DNA from: Saccharothrix carnea
Lineage (GTDB): Bacteria > Actinomycetota > Actinomycetes > Mycobacteriales > Pseudonocardiaceae
Length of the DNA stretch: 64,000 bases
Direction: 5' to 3'
Assembly: GCF_003014735.1 (NCBI RefSeq)
Contig: NZ_PYAX01000006.1
Span: 248,001 to 312,000 of the forward strand
Within the stretch, counting starts at the first letter, position 1. Each line of letters starts with the position of its first letter. This document shows positions 17,203-25,333 of this stretch, in pieces. The notes beneath the pieces are model-generated. The model saw only the letters and a program-made list of their open reading frames with translations. It did not search any database and was not told the origin of the DNA. Both the position numbers and the translations under genes were made by a program.

Positions 17203-17676
17203 TCACGCCGGGAGTTCGCGGTCGACCCAGGTGCCGTGCGGGTGCAGGTGGGCGATGCGCACGTCGTCGTCCCGGCGTTCCAGCCTGATCAGCAGGTGGT
17301 CCTCGGACAACCGTTCGGCCGCGCCCTCGCCCCACTCCACGGCGACCACCGCGTCGACCAGGTCCGTGTCCAGGTCGAGGTCGTCCAACTCGTCCAGGTG
17401 ACCGCCGAGCCGGTAGGCGTCCACGTGCACCAACGGCACGCCGCGCCCGTCCGGCGCGGGGTCGTGGACGCGGGCGATCACGAACGTCGGCGAACTGACC
17501 CGACCCGTCACGCCCAGGCCGTCTGCCAGGCCGCGCACCAGCGCCGTCTTGCCCGCGCCCAACGGCCCGGACAGCAGCACCAGATCACCGCCACGCACCA
17601 ACGCACCCAGCTTGCGCCCGAACTCCTCGGTGTCGTGCACCTCGGGGAGCGTCACGCTCACGCTCGTCGCCACCAC
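17203..17676 (-). CDS. tsaE: tRNA threonylcarbamoyladenosine biosynthesis ATPase TsaE
   Basis: A 157-aa P-loop ATPase that drives turnover of the TsaBD complex in t6A synthesis. Walker A is GPLGAGKTALVRGLADGLG; then VSSPTFVIARVH, HVDAYRLGG and VVAVEWGEGAAERL, all family motifs. It overlaps the 3' end of the alpha/beta hydrolase gene by 19 nt and so is the last gene of the alr-hydrolase-tsaE operon. Confidence 0.95.
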   Translation of the reverse strand: MVATSVSVTLPEVHDTEEFGRKLGALVRGGDLVLLSGPLGAGKTALVRGLADGLGVTGRVSSPTFVIARVHDPAPDGRGVPLVHVDAYRLGGHLDELDDLDLDTDLVDAVVAVEWGEGAAERLSEDHLLIRLERRDDDVRIAHLHPHGTWVDRELPA

Positions 17677-18761
17677 CGCCGCCTGCTTTCCGACCGTTCG
17701 GCGGCACTGCGCCGAACCAATCCGACCAGGTGCCCGGTGACCAGGTCGGGTTGTTCCAACATGAGCATGTGGCCCGCCCCGGACACGCGGACCAGTTCGC
17801 CGTGCGGCATCTCCTCGGCCATCCGCTCGGCGTGCGAGAACGGCGTCAGCTTGTCGGCGTCACCGCTGATCACGAGGACCTCGCAGTGCCGGAGACCGGC
17901 CAGCGCCTTGTAGCGGTTGTGCGTGCCGAGGGTCTCCAGGAACTCCGTCAGCACCTGCACCGTGGCGCCGTTGATCATCTGCGCCATCAGGTCGACCAGC
18001 GACGGGCTGACCTTGCCGGTGCCGAACGCCAGCGCCCGGATCCCGCTCCAGGTGAGCGTGGACACCCGGCGCCGGACCCACTCCACCACGCCCGGCTGCA
18101 GGCCGGCGATCCGTCCGACGCCCAGCGTCACCGGGTTGTAGCGGGACAGCACGGACTTCGGCAGGCCCGCGCCGCCGACCGCGCCCGCCGCCGTGCCGAC
18201 GAGCGCGACACCGCGCACCCGGTCGGCGAACAGCTCGGGCCGCTGCTCGGCCAACGCCATGATCGTCATTCCACCCATCGAGTGACCGACGAGCACCAGC
18301 GGTCCTTCGGGGGCCATCGAGCGGATCACCGCGTCGAGGTCCTTGGCGCACTGGTCGATCGTGCTGCCCTCGGCGGTGGAACGACCGGACCGGCCGTGGC
18401 TGCGCTGGTCGTACAGGACTTGGCGGACGCGGGGACCGACGAGCCTGGCCAGGTCGCGGCGCTGGAAGTGCCAGCAGCGGCGGTCCAGGGCGAAACCGTG
18501 CACGAGGACGACCGTGACCTCGGGGTTCCCGCCGTCCTCCGGGTCGACCTCCTCGACCGACAGCGGCACGCCGTCGTCCGCCGCGACGGTCGACTCGCGG
18601 GTCGGGGTGAGGCGGCCCAGCGGTTCGTCGGCGAGCGGGTCGTCGAGCTGCCGGTCGTGCGAGACCTTCTTCTGGTTCGCGGCCACGCCCACCGCGACAC
18701 CGGTCGCGGCGGCGCCGAGGATGCCGCCGGCCCAGCCGACGGCTTTCCACACCGTGTTCAC
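17658..18761 (-). CDS. Alpha/beta-hydrolase with N-terminal membrane anchor
   Basis: A 367-aa hydrolase. Residues 1-about 30 (WKAVGWAGGILGAAATGVAV) form a hydrophobic signal or anchor. The hydrolase domain has VVLVHGFALDRRCWHFQRRD, the nucleophile elbow VGHSMGGMT, DQRSHGRSG, and a late Asp and His (ISGDADKLTP; VSGAGHMLMLEQP). The substrate is unknown; similar proteins are called lipases, esterases or haloperoxidase-like. GTG at 18761 overlaps the alr stop (GTGA), which decides the start; the longer frame upstream is inside alr. This gene often lies between alr and tsaE in actinomycetes. Confidence 0.87.
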   Translation of the reverse strand: MNTVWKAVGWAGGILGAAATGVAVGVAANQKKVSHDRQLDDPLADEPLGRLTPTRESTVAADDGVPLSVEEVDPEDGGNPEVTVVLVHGFALDRRCWHFQRRDLARLVGPRVRQVLYDQRSHGRSGRSTAEGSTIDQCAKDLDAVIRSMAPEGPLVLVGHSMGGMTIMALAEQRPELFADRVRGVALVGTAAGAVGGAGLPKSVLSRYNPVTLGVGRIAGLQPGVVEWVRRRVSTLTWSGIRALAFGTGKVSPSLVDLMAQMINGATVQVLTEFLETLGTHNRYKALAGLRHCEVLVISGDADKLTPFSHAERMAEEMPHGELVRVSGAGHMLMLEQPDLVTGHLVGLVRRSAAERSESRRRWWRRA

Positions 18762-19882
18762 CGGCGTGTCCCCACATACTTCCGGGTGACACGCGGCCGG
18801 TACATGCCGGTGACGATCTCGTAGTCGATGGTGCCGGTGGTGTCGGCCCACTCGCGGGCAGTCGGCTCGCCCCTGTCACCGGATCCGAACAGCACGACCT
18901 CGTCCCCCTCCGCCACCGCGTCGTCGCCGCAGTCGACCACGACCTGGTCCATGCAGACCCGGCCGACGACCGGGCGGCGACGTCCGGCCAGCCAGACGTC
19001 CATCCGGTTCGACAGGCTGCGCGGCACGCCGTCCGCGTAACCCACGGGCACCAGGGCCAGGTTCGTGTCGTCCCGCGCGGTCCAGCTCAGACCGTAGGAC
19101 ACCGATTCCCCGGCCGGGATGCGCTTGGTGAGGGCGACCGCGGAGCGGAACGTCATGACGGGGCGCAGGTCGGTCGGCACGGGGACCGGGTTGAGGCCGT
19201 AGATCGCGATGCCCGGCCGGACCAGGTCTAGGTGGAGGTCGGGGCGCGTGATGAGGGCGGCGGAGTTCGCGATGTGGCGGCGCGGGTCGAGGCCGGCGGC
19301 GAGGGCTTCGCGGTAGGCGTCGTCGAAGCGCTCGGCCTGGGCGTCGGTGCCGCGGTGGCCGATCTCGTCGGCGACGGCCAGGTGTGACCAGATCGAGTGA
19401 ACTTCGACGTTGTGGGTCTTGGCGGCGCGTTCGACCAGCTCCGACCAGCGGCCGGCCGGGCAGCCGCTGCGGGACAGGCCGGTGTCGATCTTGAGGTGGA
19501 CGCGGGCCCTCTTGCCCACCCTGTCGGCCGCCGCCGCGATCTCCTCCAGTTGGGTGAGGGAGGACGCGGCCAGGTCGACGTCCTGCTCGACACCCGGCGC
19601 GTAGTCCGTGCCCGGCGGGTCCAGCCAGGCCAGGATCGGCACGGTCAGCCCGGCCGCGCGCAGGGCCAGGGCCTCTGCGAGGGAGCAGGAGCCGAGCCAC
19701 GTCGCACCCGCCTCGACCGCCGCCCTGGCCACCTCCACGGCGCCGTGCCCGTACCCGTCGGCCTTGACGACGGCCATCGTGTCGGCGTTCGGCGCGAGGG
19801 CGGCGAGGTGGGCGACGTTGTGCCGGAGGTTGTCGAGGTCGATCACGACCTCAGCGCGAGGAGCAGCCATAACGCCGTTCAT
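18758..19882 (-). CDS. alr: Alanine racemase
   Basis: PLP enzyme of 374 aa that makes D-alanine for peptidoglycan. The PLP lysine is K40 in AVVKADGYGHGAVEVAR, and the partner catalytic Tyr region is GESVSYGLSWTARDD, followed by VPVGYADGVPRSLSN and GRVCMDQVVVD. ATG at 19882; a second in-frame ATG lies four codons on. It is the first gene of alr-hydrolase-tsaE but is separated from nnr by a 174-bp gap that holds a complex inverted repeat. Confidence 0.96.
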   Translation of the reverse strand: MNGVMAAPRAEVVIDLDNLRHNVAHLAALAPNADTMAVVKADGYGHGAVEVARAAVEAGATWLGSCSLAEALALRAAGLTVPILAWLDPPGTDYAPGVEQDVDLAASSLTQLEEIAAAADRVGKRARVHLKIDTGLSRSGCPAGRWSELVERAAKTHNVEVHSIWSHLAVADEIGHRGTDAQAERFDDAYREALAAGLDPRRHIANSAALITRPDLHLDLVRPGIAIYGLNPVPVPTDLRPVMTFRSAVALTKRIPAGESVSYGLSWTARDDTNLALVPVGYADGVPRSLSNRMDVWLAGRRRPVVGRVCMDQVVVDCGDDAVAEGDEVVLFGSGDRGEPTAREWADTTGTIDYEIVTGMYRPRVTRKYVGTRR

Positions 19883-19915
19883 GGTGACACAACCCCACCG
19901 ACCCCGATCGCGCGA

Positions 19916-20053
19916 GTCGAACGTCCAGGTCCCGCGTGTCGAACACTCAGGTACCCCGAATTCAACGCTCAGTCCCGAGTGCCGGCGTCGCGAGCGTTGA
20001 CTTCAGGGGGCCTGGACGTTCGACACGCGGGACCTGAGTGTTCGACACGCGGG
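19916..20053. repeat. Complex inverted repeat between nnr and alr
   Basis: CCCGCGTGTCGAACACTCAGGT (19931-19952, as two halves CCCGCGTGTCG and AACACTCAGGT) returns perfectly inverted at 20032-20053. GTCGAACGTCCAGG (19916-19929) returns inverted at 20011-20024, and a TTCAACGCTC-like unit (19961-19970) returns as GAGCGTTGA (19992-20000). So three related GTCGAAC-type units point one way and three the other. It could form a large cruciform or act as a terminator between nnr and alr. Confidence 0.75.
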
Positions 20054-20056
20054 GGG

Positions 20057-21451
20057 TTAGAGGGGGCGGACGGCGCGGATGGCGTCGGGGAGGGCGGCCA
20101 GCAGCGAGGTGGCGGGGATCGGGGCGCCGTCAGAGGCCAGGTCGGCGGCCAGGGCGTGGACCTTGGCGGCGCAGCCCGCGGCCAGGACCGGGTCCAGGCC
20201 CGCGGCCAGGAGGGAGCCCAGGACGCCGGACAGGACGTCGCCGGAGCCCGCCGTCGCGGCCCACGAGGAGCGGGCGCGGTTGACCAGGACGCGACCGTCC
20301 GGGCCGGCGATGACGGTGGCGTGGCCCTTGAGCAGCACGACGGCGTTGTAGCGTTCGGCGGCCTTCCGCGCGGCCGTCACCCTGTCAGTGCCCACAGGCC
20401 CGGCCAGCCGCTCGTACTCGCGGTCGTGCGGTGTCAGCACGAGAAGGGTGTCGGGGTCGCGCGCGTCCCACAGGTCGGGGTTGTTGGCCAGCATGGTGAT
20501 CGCGTCGGCGTCCGCGCACACCGGCACACCGGCTTCCAGCACCGTGCGCAGGACCGCCTCCGCGCCCAACCCCGTGCCCAGCCCGGGCCCGACGACCCAC
20601 GCCTGCACCCGGCCCGCGTCCGTGATCGAGCCCGTGCAGATCGACTCCGGCCACCGCGCCCGGACGTCCTCCGCCGCCGGACCGGCATACCTGACCAGGC
20701 CGGACGTCGACAGCAACGCCGCACCGGTCGCCAGCACCGCCGCGCCCGGGTACGTCGCCGAACCGGCCGCGATCCCCGTCACGCCCTGCGTGTACTTGTC
20801 GTCCTCCGGCCCCGGCACGGGCCACGCCACGCCGATGTCGGCGATGTCCAGCTCGACCAGGTCCGGTCCGTGCAGCTCGCCGTCCAGCCCGATGTCGACC
20901 AGCCGCACGTCACCGCAGTCGGCCAGCGCGTGCACGGGCTTGAGGCAGCCGAACGTCACGGTGGTGTGCGCGCGCACGGCGGGCCCGGAGACCGCGCCCG
21001 TGTCCGGGTCGACACCGCTGGGCAGGTCGACCGACAGGACCGGCGCCTCCAGGTGCGCCACGTGTTCCGCGGCGTCCGGGCGCAACGGGCCGCGGGCGGA
21101 GAGGCCCACGATGCCGTCGATCACCAGGTCGACGTCGCGCAGTCGCGGGACCACCCGGCCACCGACGCGACGGAACGCGGCCAGGCCCTCGGCGTGCACA
21201 CGATCAGGTGTCAGCAGGACGGCTGACACGGCAACGCCGCGTTTGCGGAGGTAGTAGCCCGCCCACAGCGCGTCGCCACCGTTGTTGCCCGCGCCGACGA
21301 GCAGGCCGACCCGTCGCTTGCCCGCCAGCAGCTCCGCCGCGACGACCGCCACGCCGAACGCCGCCCGGCGCATCAGCGCGCCGGCCGGCACGACCGCCAT
21401 GACGCGTTCTTCCGCCGCCCTGACCCGATCCGTGGTCCAGAAACCCCGCAT
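20057..21451 (-). CDS. nnr: Bifunctional NAD(P)HX epimerase/dehydratase
   Basis: A 464-aa repair enzyme for hydrated NADH and NADPH. The N-terminal YjeF-type epimerase (about 1-200) has LLVGAGNNGGDALWAGYYL; the C-terminal ribokinase-like ADP/ATP-dependent dehydratase has VVGPGLGTG and the catalytic GSGDVLSGVLGSLLAAGLD. Both domains are complete. It starts 15 bp after the glmS stop, so it is probably in the same transcript. In M. tuberculosis the nnr gene also lies between glmS and alr. Confidence 0.94.
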   Translation of the reverse strand: MRGFWTTDRVRAAEERVMAVVPAGALMRRAAFGVAVVAAELLAGKRRVGLLVGAGNNGGDALWAGYYLRKRGVAVSAVLLTPDRVHAEGLAAFRRVGGRVVPRLRDVDLVIDGIVGLSARGPLRPDAAEHVAHLEAPVLSVDLPSGVDPDTGAVSGPAVRAHTTVTFGCLKPVHALADCGDVRLVDIGLDGELHGPDLVELDIADIGVAWPVPGPEDDKYTQGVTGIAAGSATYPGAAVLATGAALLSTSGLVRYAGPAAEDVRARWPESICTGSITDAGRVQAWVVGPGLGTGLGAEAVLRTVLEAGVPVCADADAITMLANNPDLWDARDPDTLLVLTPHDREYERLAGPVGTDRVTAARKAAERYNAVVLLKGHATVIAGPDGRVLVNRARSSWAATAGSGDVLSGVLGSLLAAGLDPVLAAGCAAKVHALAADLASDGAPIPATSLLAALPDAIRAVRPL

Positions 21452-21466
21452 GGGGCCAAGCGTGCC

Positions 21467-23329
21467 CTACTCGACCGTGACCGACTTGGCGAGGTTGCGC
21501 GGCTTGTCCACGTCGTAGCCGCGACTGCGGGCGATCTCCGCGGCCAGCACCTGCAGCGGCACGGTGGAGATCAACGGCTGCAGCAGCGTCGACACCGCCG
21601 GGATCTCGATCAGGTGATCCGCGAACGGGCGAACCGTCTCGTCACCCTCTTCAGCGATCACGATCGTGCGAGCGCCCCGTGCCTGGATCTCGGAGATGTT
21701 CGACACCAACTTGGAGTGCAGCACCGCCCGGCCCTTCGGCGACGGCATCACCACGACCACCGGCAGGCCCTCTTCGATCAACGCGATCGGGCCGTGCTTC
21801 AACTCGCCCGCCGCGAAGCCCTCGGCGTGCATGTAGGCGAGTTCCTTGAGCTTCAACGCGCCTTCGAGCGCGACCGGGTAGCCGACGTGGCGGCCGAGGA
21901 ACAGCACCGCCTTCGAGTCGGCCAGCTCCCGACCCAGCGCGCGGACCTGCTCGACCGTGCCCAGCACCTTCTGCACGGCGGCCGGCATGGCCTCCAGCTG
22001 GTGGAACTCCTGGGCCACCTCGTCGGGGTACTTCGTGCCGCGCGCCTGCGCCAAGGCCAGGCCGACCAGGTAGTTCGCCGCGATCTGGGCGAGGAACGCC
22101 TTGGTCGACGCGACGCCGATCTCCGGACCGGCGTGCGTGTAGAGCACGGCGTCGGACTCGCGCGGGATCTGCGCGCCGTTGGTGTTGCACACCGCCAGCA
22201 CCCGCGCCTTCTGCGACCGTGCGTGCCGGACCGCCTCCAACGTGTCGGCGGTTTCACCCGACTGGGAGACGGCGACGACGAGCGTGTCGCGGTCCAGCAC
22301 CGGGTCGCGGTAGCGGAACTCACTGGCCAGCTCGACCTCGACGGGCAGCCGCGTCCAGTGCTCGATGGCGTACTTGGCGACCAGGCCGGAGTGGTAGGCC
22401 GAACCGCAGGCGACGACGAAGACCTTGTCGACGTCACGCAGATCCTGGTCGGACAGCCGCTGCTCGTCCAGCACGATCCGGCCGTCGCGGAAGTGGCCGC
22501 GCAGCGTGTTGGCCAGCGCTTCCGGCTGCTCCTCGATCTCCTTGAGCATGAAGTACTCGTGGCCGCCCTTCTCGGCGGCCGACAGGTCCCAGTTGACCGT
22601 GAACGGCTTGGCCTGGGCGTCCGCGCCGTCGAAGTCGGTGACGCGGTAGCCGTCGCGGTCGATCACCACGAGCTGGTCCTGGCCGAGCTCGACGGCCTCG
22701 CGGGTGTGCTCGATGAACGCGGACACGTCGCTGGCGACGAACGTCTCGCCCTCGCCCACGCCCACTACCAGCGGTGACGAACGGCGCGCGGCGACGACCA
22801 CGTCCGGGTGATCCGCGTGCGTGACGACGAGGGTGAAGGCGCCTTCGAGGCGGCGGACCACCGTGCGGACGCTGGCTTCGAGGTCGCCCTTGGTGTCGCC
22901 GTCGTCGTACGCGCGGGCGATGAGGTGCGCGGTGGTCTCGGTGTCGGTGTCGCTGGCCATCTCGACGCCGACCGCTTCGAGCTCGGCGCGCAGGGCGGCG
23001 AAGTTCTCGATGATGCCGTTGTGGACGACGGCGACGCGGCCCGTGACGTCGCAGTGCGGGTGGGAGTTGCGGTCGATCGGCGCGCCGTGGGTGGCCCAGC
23101 GGGTGTGGCCCATGCCCGCGGTGCCGGTGAAGGCGTCGCGGCCGACCTCGTCCAGGCGTGCCTCCAGGTTCGTCAGGCGACCGGCCTTGCGTTCGACGGC
23201 CAGGCCGCCGTCACCGTCGAGGACGGCGACGCCCGCCGAGTCGTAGCCCCGGTACTCCAGCCGTCGCAGCCCGTCGAGCACGACGTCCAGCGCCGACCTG
23301 TGGCCCACATATCCCACGATTCCGCACAC
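21467..23329 (-). CDS. glmS: Glutamine--fructose-6-phosphate aminotransferase (isomerizing)
   Basis: A 620-aa enzyme that makes glucosamine-6-phosphate, the first step to UDP-GlcNAc for the cell wall. The N-terminal glutaminase begins with Cys after the initiator (CGIVGYVGHRSALDVVLDGL). Two SIS isomerase domains follow (VVAVSQSGETADTLEAVRHA), and the C-terminus is PRNLAKSVTVE, which is characteristic. The start is GTG at 23329 because Cys must be residue 2; the frame is open further upstream. A DasR-like site lies 76 bp upstream and a half site (CTAGACCAG, 23344-23352) just before the start. glmM lies 6 kb away, so the pathway genes cluster loosely. Confidence 0.97.
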   Translation of the reverse strand: MCGIVGYVGHRSALDVVLDGLRRLEYRGYDSAGVAVLDGDGGLAVERKAGRLTNLEARLDEVGRDAFTGTAGMGHTRWATHGAPIDRNSHPHCDVTGRVAVVHNGIIENFAALRAELEAVGVEMASDTDTETTAHLIARAYDDGDTKGDLEASVRTVVRRLEGAFTLVVTHADHPDVVVAARRSSPLVVGVGEGETFVASDVSAFIEHTREAVELGQDQLVVIDRDGYRVTDFDGADAQAKPFTVNWDLSAAEKGGHEYFMLKEIEEQPEALANTLRGHFRDGRIVLDEQRLSDQDLRDVDKVFVVACGSAYHSGLVAKYAIEHWTRLPVEVELASEFRYRDPVLDRDTLVVAVSQSGETADTLEAVRHARSQKARVLAVCNTNGAQIPRESDAVLYTHAGPEIGVASTKAFLAQIAANYLVGLALAQARGTKYPDEVAQEFHQLEAMPAAVQKVLGTVEQVRALGRELADSKAVLFLGRHVGYPVALEGALKLKELAYMHAEGFAAGELKHGPIALIEEGLPVVVVMPSPKGRAVLHSKLVSNISEIQARGARTIVIAEEGDETVRPFADHLIEIPAVSTLLQPLISTVPLQVLAAEIARSRGYDVDKPRNLAKSVTVE

Positions 23330-23404
23330 GCCGCACAGCGTAACTAGACCAGGGGCGTCACTCGAACGGGCCACTTTGCCGCGTTTGCGCTGGTCAGGAC
23401 GCGA

Positions 23405-23420
23405 ATTGGTGTAGACCAAT
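23405..23420. promoter_or_regulatory. DasR-like (dre) operator upstream of glmS
   Basis: ATTGGTGTAGACCAAT matches the core of the dre consensus (TGGTCTAGACCA) at 11 of 12 positions. It lies 76 bp before the glmS start and 44 bp before the divergent hydrolase. DasR is the GntR-family sensor of glucosamine-6-phosphate and GlcNAc-derived signals in actinomycetes. A partial site CTAGACCAG is at 23344-23352. Confidence 0.6.
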
Positions 23421-23463
23421 CTGACCGTGCGCGCCGCCACCACGATCGACTACCGTTCGCGGG

Positions 23464-24279
23464 GTGAGCGGCTACTCGGCGAAGCAGGTGCTCGACCAGC
23501 TCAGCAGGCCCGGTGAGCACCCCGTGCTGCGCGGCGACCTGGCGTTGGTCGGGCTTCCGGGCCTGGTCTACACGCCCGCGGTCGGGTTGGGGCTGCCCGC
23601 GGTGGCGTTCGGCCACGGCTGGTTGCAGCCGGTCAACCGCTATCGCGCGCTGCTGCGGCACCTGGCGTCGTGGGGTTTCGTGGCCGCCGCGCCGTGGACC
23701 CAGCGCGGGCTGCTGATGTCGTCCCGGCTGCTGGCCGGGAACCTGCGGACGGCGCTCGACGTGTGCACCGGCGTGCGGCTGGGTGACGGCGGGATCAGCG
23801 TGGACGCGTCACGGCTGGCGGTGGCGGGTCACTCGATGGGTGGAGGCGCGGCGGTGCTCGCGGCGGCGGACGACCCGCGCGTGCGCGCGGTCGTGACGCT
23901 GGCCGCATCCGAGACCCGGCCGTCAGCGCTCGACGCGGCCCGCCGGGTGACCGTGCCAGGGCTGCACCTGGCCGGCGGGGAGGACCGCATCGCGCCGCCG
24001 GTCGGGCACGCGGAGGCGATCGCGGAGGCGTGGCAGGGGCCGGTGCAGCTGCGGTCGTTGCCGAAGACCAGCCACCTGGGGTTCGCGGAGGGGCGGCACT
24101 GGAGCGAACTGCTGCTCGACGGCAAGGGTGAGCGGGCGGCGCAGAAGTTGGCGCGGGCGCTGATGACGGCGTTCCTGCTGCGGACGCTCAAGGGCGAGAA
24201 GAAGTGGGACGCGCTGCTCGACGGCGACGTGAAGGGCGCTGTCCTCACCGTCCAGCGCGGACCGCTGGTCCGCCACTGA
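23464..24279 (+). CDS. Alpha/beta-hydrolase, dienelactone hydrolase/chlorophyllase-like
   Basis: A 271-aa hydrolase of the polyester/dienelactone type. AVAFGHGWLQP holds the oxyanion region, VAGHSMGGGAAVLAA the nucleophile Ser, LAGGEDRIAPP the Asp and TSHLGFAEG the His. There is no signal peptide, so it is likely cytosolic. GTG at 23464; no strong ribosome site. It is divergent from glmS and shares the gap that carries the DasR-like site. Substrate unknown. Confidence 0.85.
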   Translation: MSGYSAKQVLDQLSRPGEHPVLRGDLALVGLPGLVYTPAVGLGLPAVAFGHGWLQPVNRYRALLRHLASWGFVAAAPWTQRGLLMSSRLLAGNLRTALDVCTGVRLGDGGISVDASRLAVAGHSMGGGAAVLAAADDPRVRAVVTLAASETRPSALDAARRVTVPGLHLAGGEDRIAPPVGHAEAIAEAWQGPVQLRSLPKTSHLGFAEGRHWSELLLDGKGERAAQKLARALMTAFLLRTLKGEKKWDALLDGDVKGAVLTVQRGPLVRH

Positions 24280-24541
24280 ACCACTCCCCCTGACCGCCAC
24301 CGAGCCGCTCTCCTGATCCCGCGCGCCCTGCCGAATGCGGTGGCCGATCGAGGGTCGGGGCGGAAGCCGGTGGCCGGTCGGGGTCAGGTCGGGGCGCAGT
24401 AGCCGGCCGGGGTCGGGGTGCGGTCGGTCGGGGTGCGGTCGCGGTGGGTGCCGGTCGGTCGGGGTGGTCGCGGGTCACGGTGAGGCTGGGGTGCGGCGGC
24501 GGGCCGGGCCGGTGCGGGGGTTCGGCGTGTGCTGCGGTGCC

Positions 24542-24628
24542 GTGTGCGAGTTCCTGCCGTGTGCGAGTCCCTGCCGTGTGCGAGTCCTGCCGTGTGCGAG
24601 TCCTGCCGTGTGCGAGTCCTGCCGTGTG
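24542..24628 (+). repeat. Tandem repeat, 16-17 bp unit, about five copies
   Basis: Units of GTGTGCGAGTCCTGCC follow one another; the first two are 17 bp (one extra base) and the next three are 16 bp and identical. The length changes shift the frame, so it is not a coding repeat. Confidence 0.85.
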
Positions 24629-24761
24629 GGCCGGGCTGTGGCATGGGCGGGTGGGTGTGGGTGGGGCTGGTCGTTGGTGCTGGGTCCTCCGGCCCCTCGA
24701 CGTCGTCTGGTGGTGGGTCGGTCGCCTGGTGGGCTGGCCGTCGTGGTGGTCGCGACGGGGC

Positions 24762-24829
24762 GTGGTTGGCGAGGCGGTCCATATCAACCGAGGTACGGGA
24801 ACAGTGTTTCCGTACATTTTCGGGCGATG
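24762..24829 (-). repeat. Dispersed repeat, copy 2 (MYGNTVP element)
   Basis: Inverted relative of 1981-2052, from CATCGCCC (at 24829) to CTCGCCAACCAC (at 24762). On the plus strand the core TACGGGAACA-G-TGTTTCCGTA (24794-24814) is a 21-bp palindrome with a single mismatch. Its sharp symmetry suggests a protein-binding site or a folded RNA/DNA structure. Confidence 0.75.
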
Positions 24830-24877
24830 TTCACCCGATTGGGTTGGCAGGCGACTGGTCGAGGGGCGGAGGGGTGG

Positions 24878-25333
24878 TCAGGTCAGCCAGCTCTGGCCGC
24901 CGAAGTCGTCGTCATCGTCCACCGGTGCCGGGCGGCGGGGGGCCGTTGGGCGGGGTGGTGGCGGCGGTGGGGCCGGCGCGGCCACGGGAGGTTGGGGTGG
25001 TGGCGGTGGGGTCGGGCTCCACGCCGTGTTCACCGGCGGCGGGGTTTCATAGGTCGGCTCGTCGTCTTCCGTGCCGAACTTGAACTCGCCGCTCTTCTTC
25101 TCCGTCGCCGCCTTCGTGTTCCAACCGCCGGCGGCCTTCTGCGCCTTCTCGGCCTCGTTCAGCCGCTCGACGATCTTCTGCGCGGTCTGCCCCTGCTTGG
25201 CGAAGCTGTCGCTCGCCTGCTCCTTCGCCTCACGCGTGCGGCGCTCGCGCAGCTCACGCCGGTCGGCGTGCTCACGCGAAATCTGGTCCATGCGGCTCAT
25301 CGCCACGGCCAACCTGTCCGACGCGACGCTCAT
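24878..25333 (-). CDS. Small ESX-associated protein with coiled coil and acidic C-terminal tail
   Basis: 151 aa, not a recognised family. The first 70 residues are charged and helical (REHADRRELRERRTREAKEQ), then a Pro-rich stretch (PPPPPQPPVAAPAPPPPPPR), and a tail DDDDDFGGQSWLT. No signal peptide or membrane segment. Its ATG overlaps the stop of the 982-aa gene by 4 nt, so it is last in the WXG100-like/982-aa/151-aa operon. The 140-aa gene at 32672, next to esxU, has the same plan and a similar tail, which suggests a chaperone- or adaptor-like role for ESX substrates. Confidence 0.72.
   Translation of the reverse strand: MSVASDRLAVAMSRMDQISREHADRRELRERRTREAKEQASDSFAKQGQTAQKIVERLNEAEKAQKAAGGWNTKAATEKKSGEFKFGTEDDEPTYETPPPVNTAWSPTPPPPPQPPVAAPAPPPPPPRPTAPRRPAPVDDDDDFGGQSWLT

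Larger units (their letters stand above)
24280..24877. other. 598-bp gap with two repeat types
   Basis: No convincing gene. It is rich in GTCGGGG-type runs (24340-24450), then holds the tandem repeat at 24542-24628 and the dispersed repeat copy 2 at 24762-24829. A minus-strand frame beginning MYGNTVP exists but is a Pro/Thr/Arg low-complexity translation of these repeats. Confidence 0.6.

Noticed and set aside
19916-20053. Insertion sequence or MITE with terminal repeats
   Set aside because: No flanking target duplication could be seen, and the inner units are related to the outer ones, which does not fit a simple element. Kept as a repeat only.
24542-24628. CRISPR array
   Set aside because: Units are 16-17 bp and directly adjacent, with no spacers and no cas genes.
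24245-24817. 190-residue minus-strand frame starting MYGNTVPVPRL
   Set aside because: Low-complexity Thr/Pro/Arg product of GC-rich tandem repeats, and it runs into the end of the hydrolase gene on the other strand. Repeat units of 16 and 17 bp argue against coding constraint.
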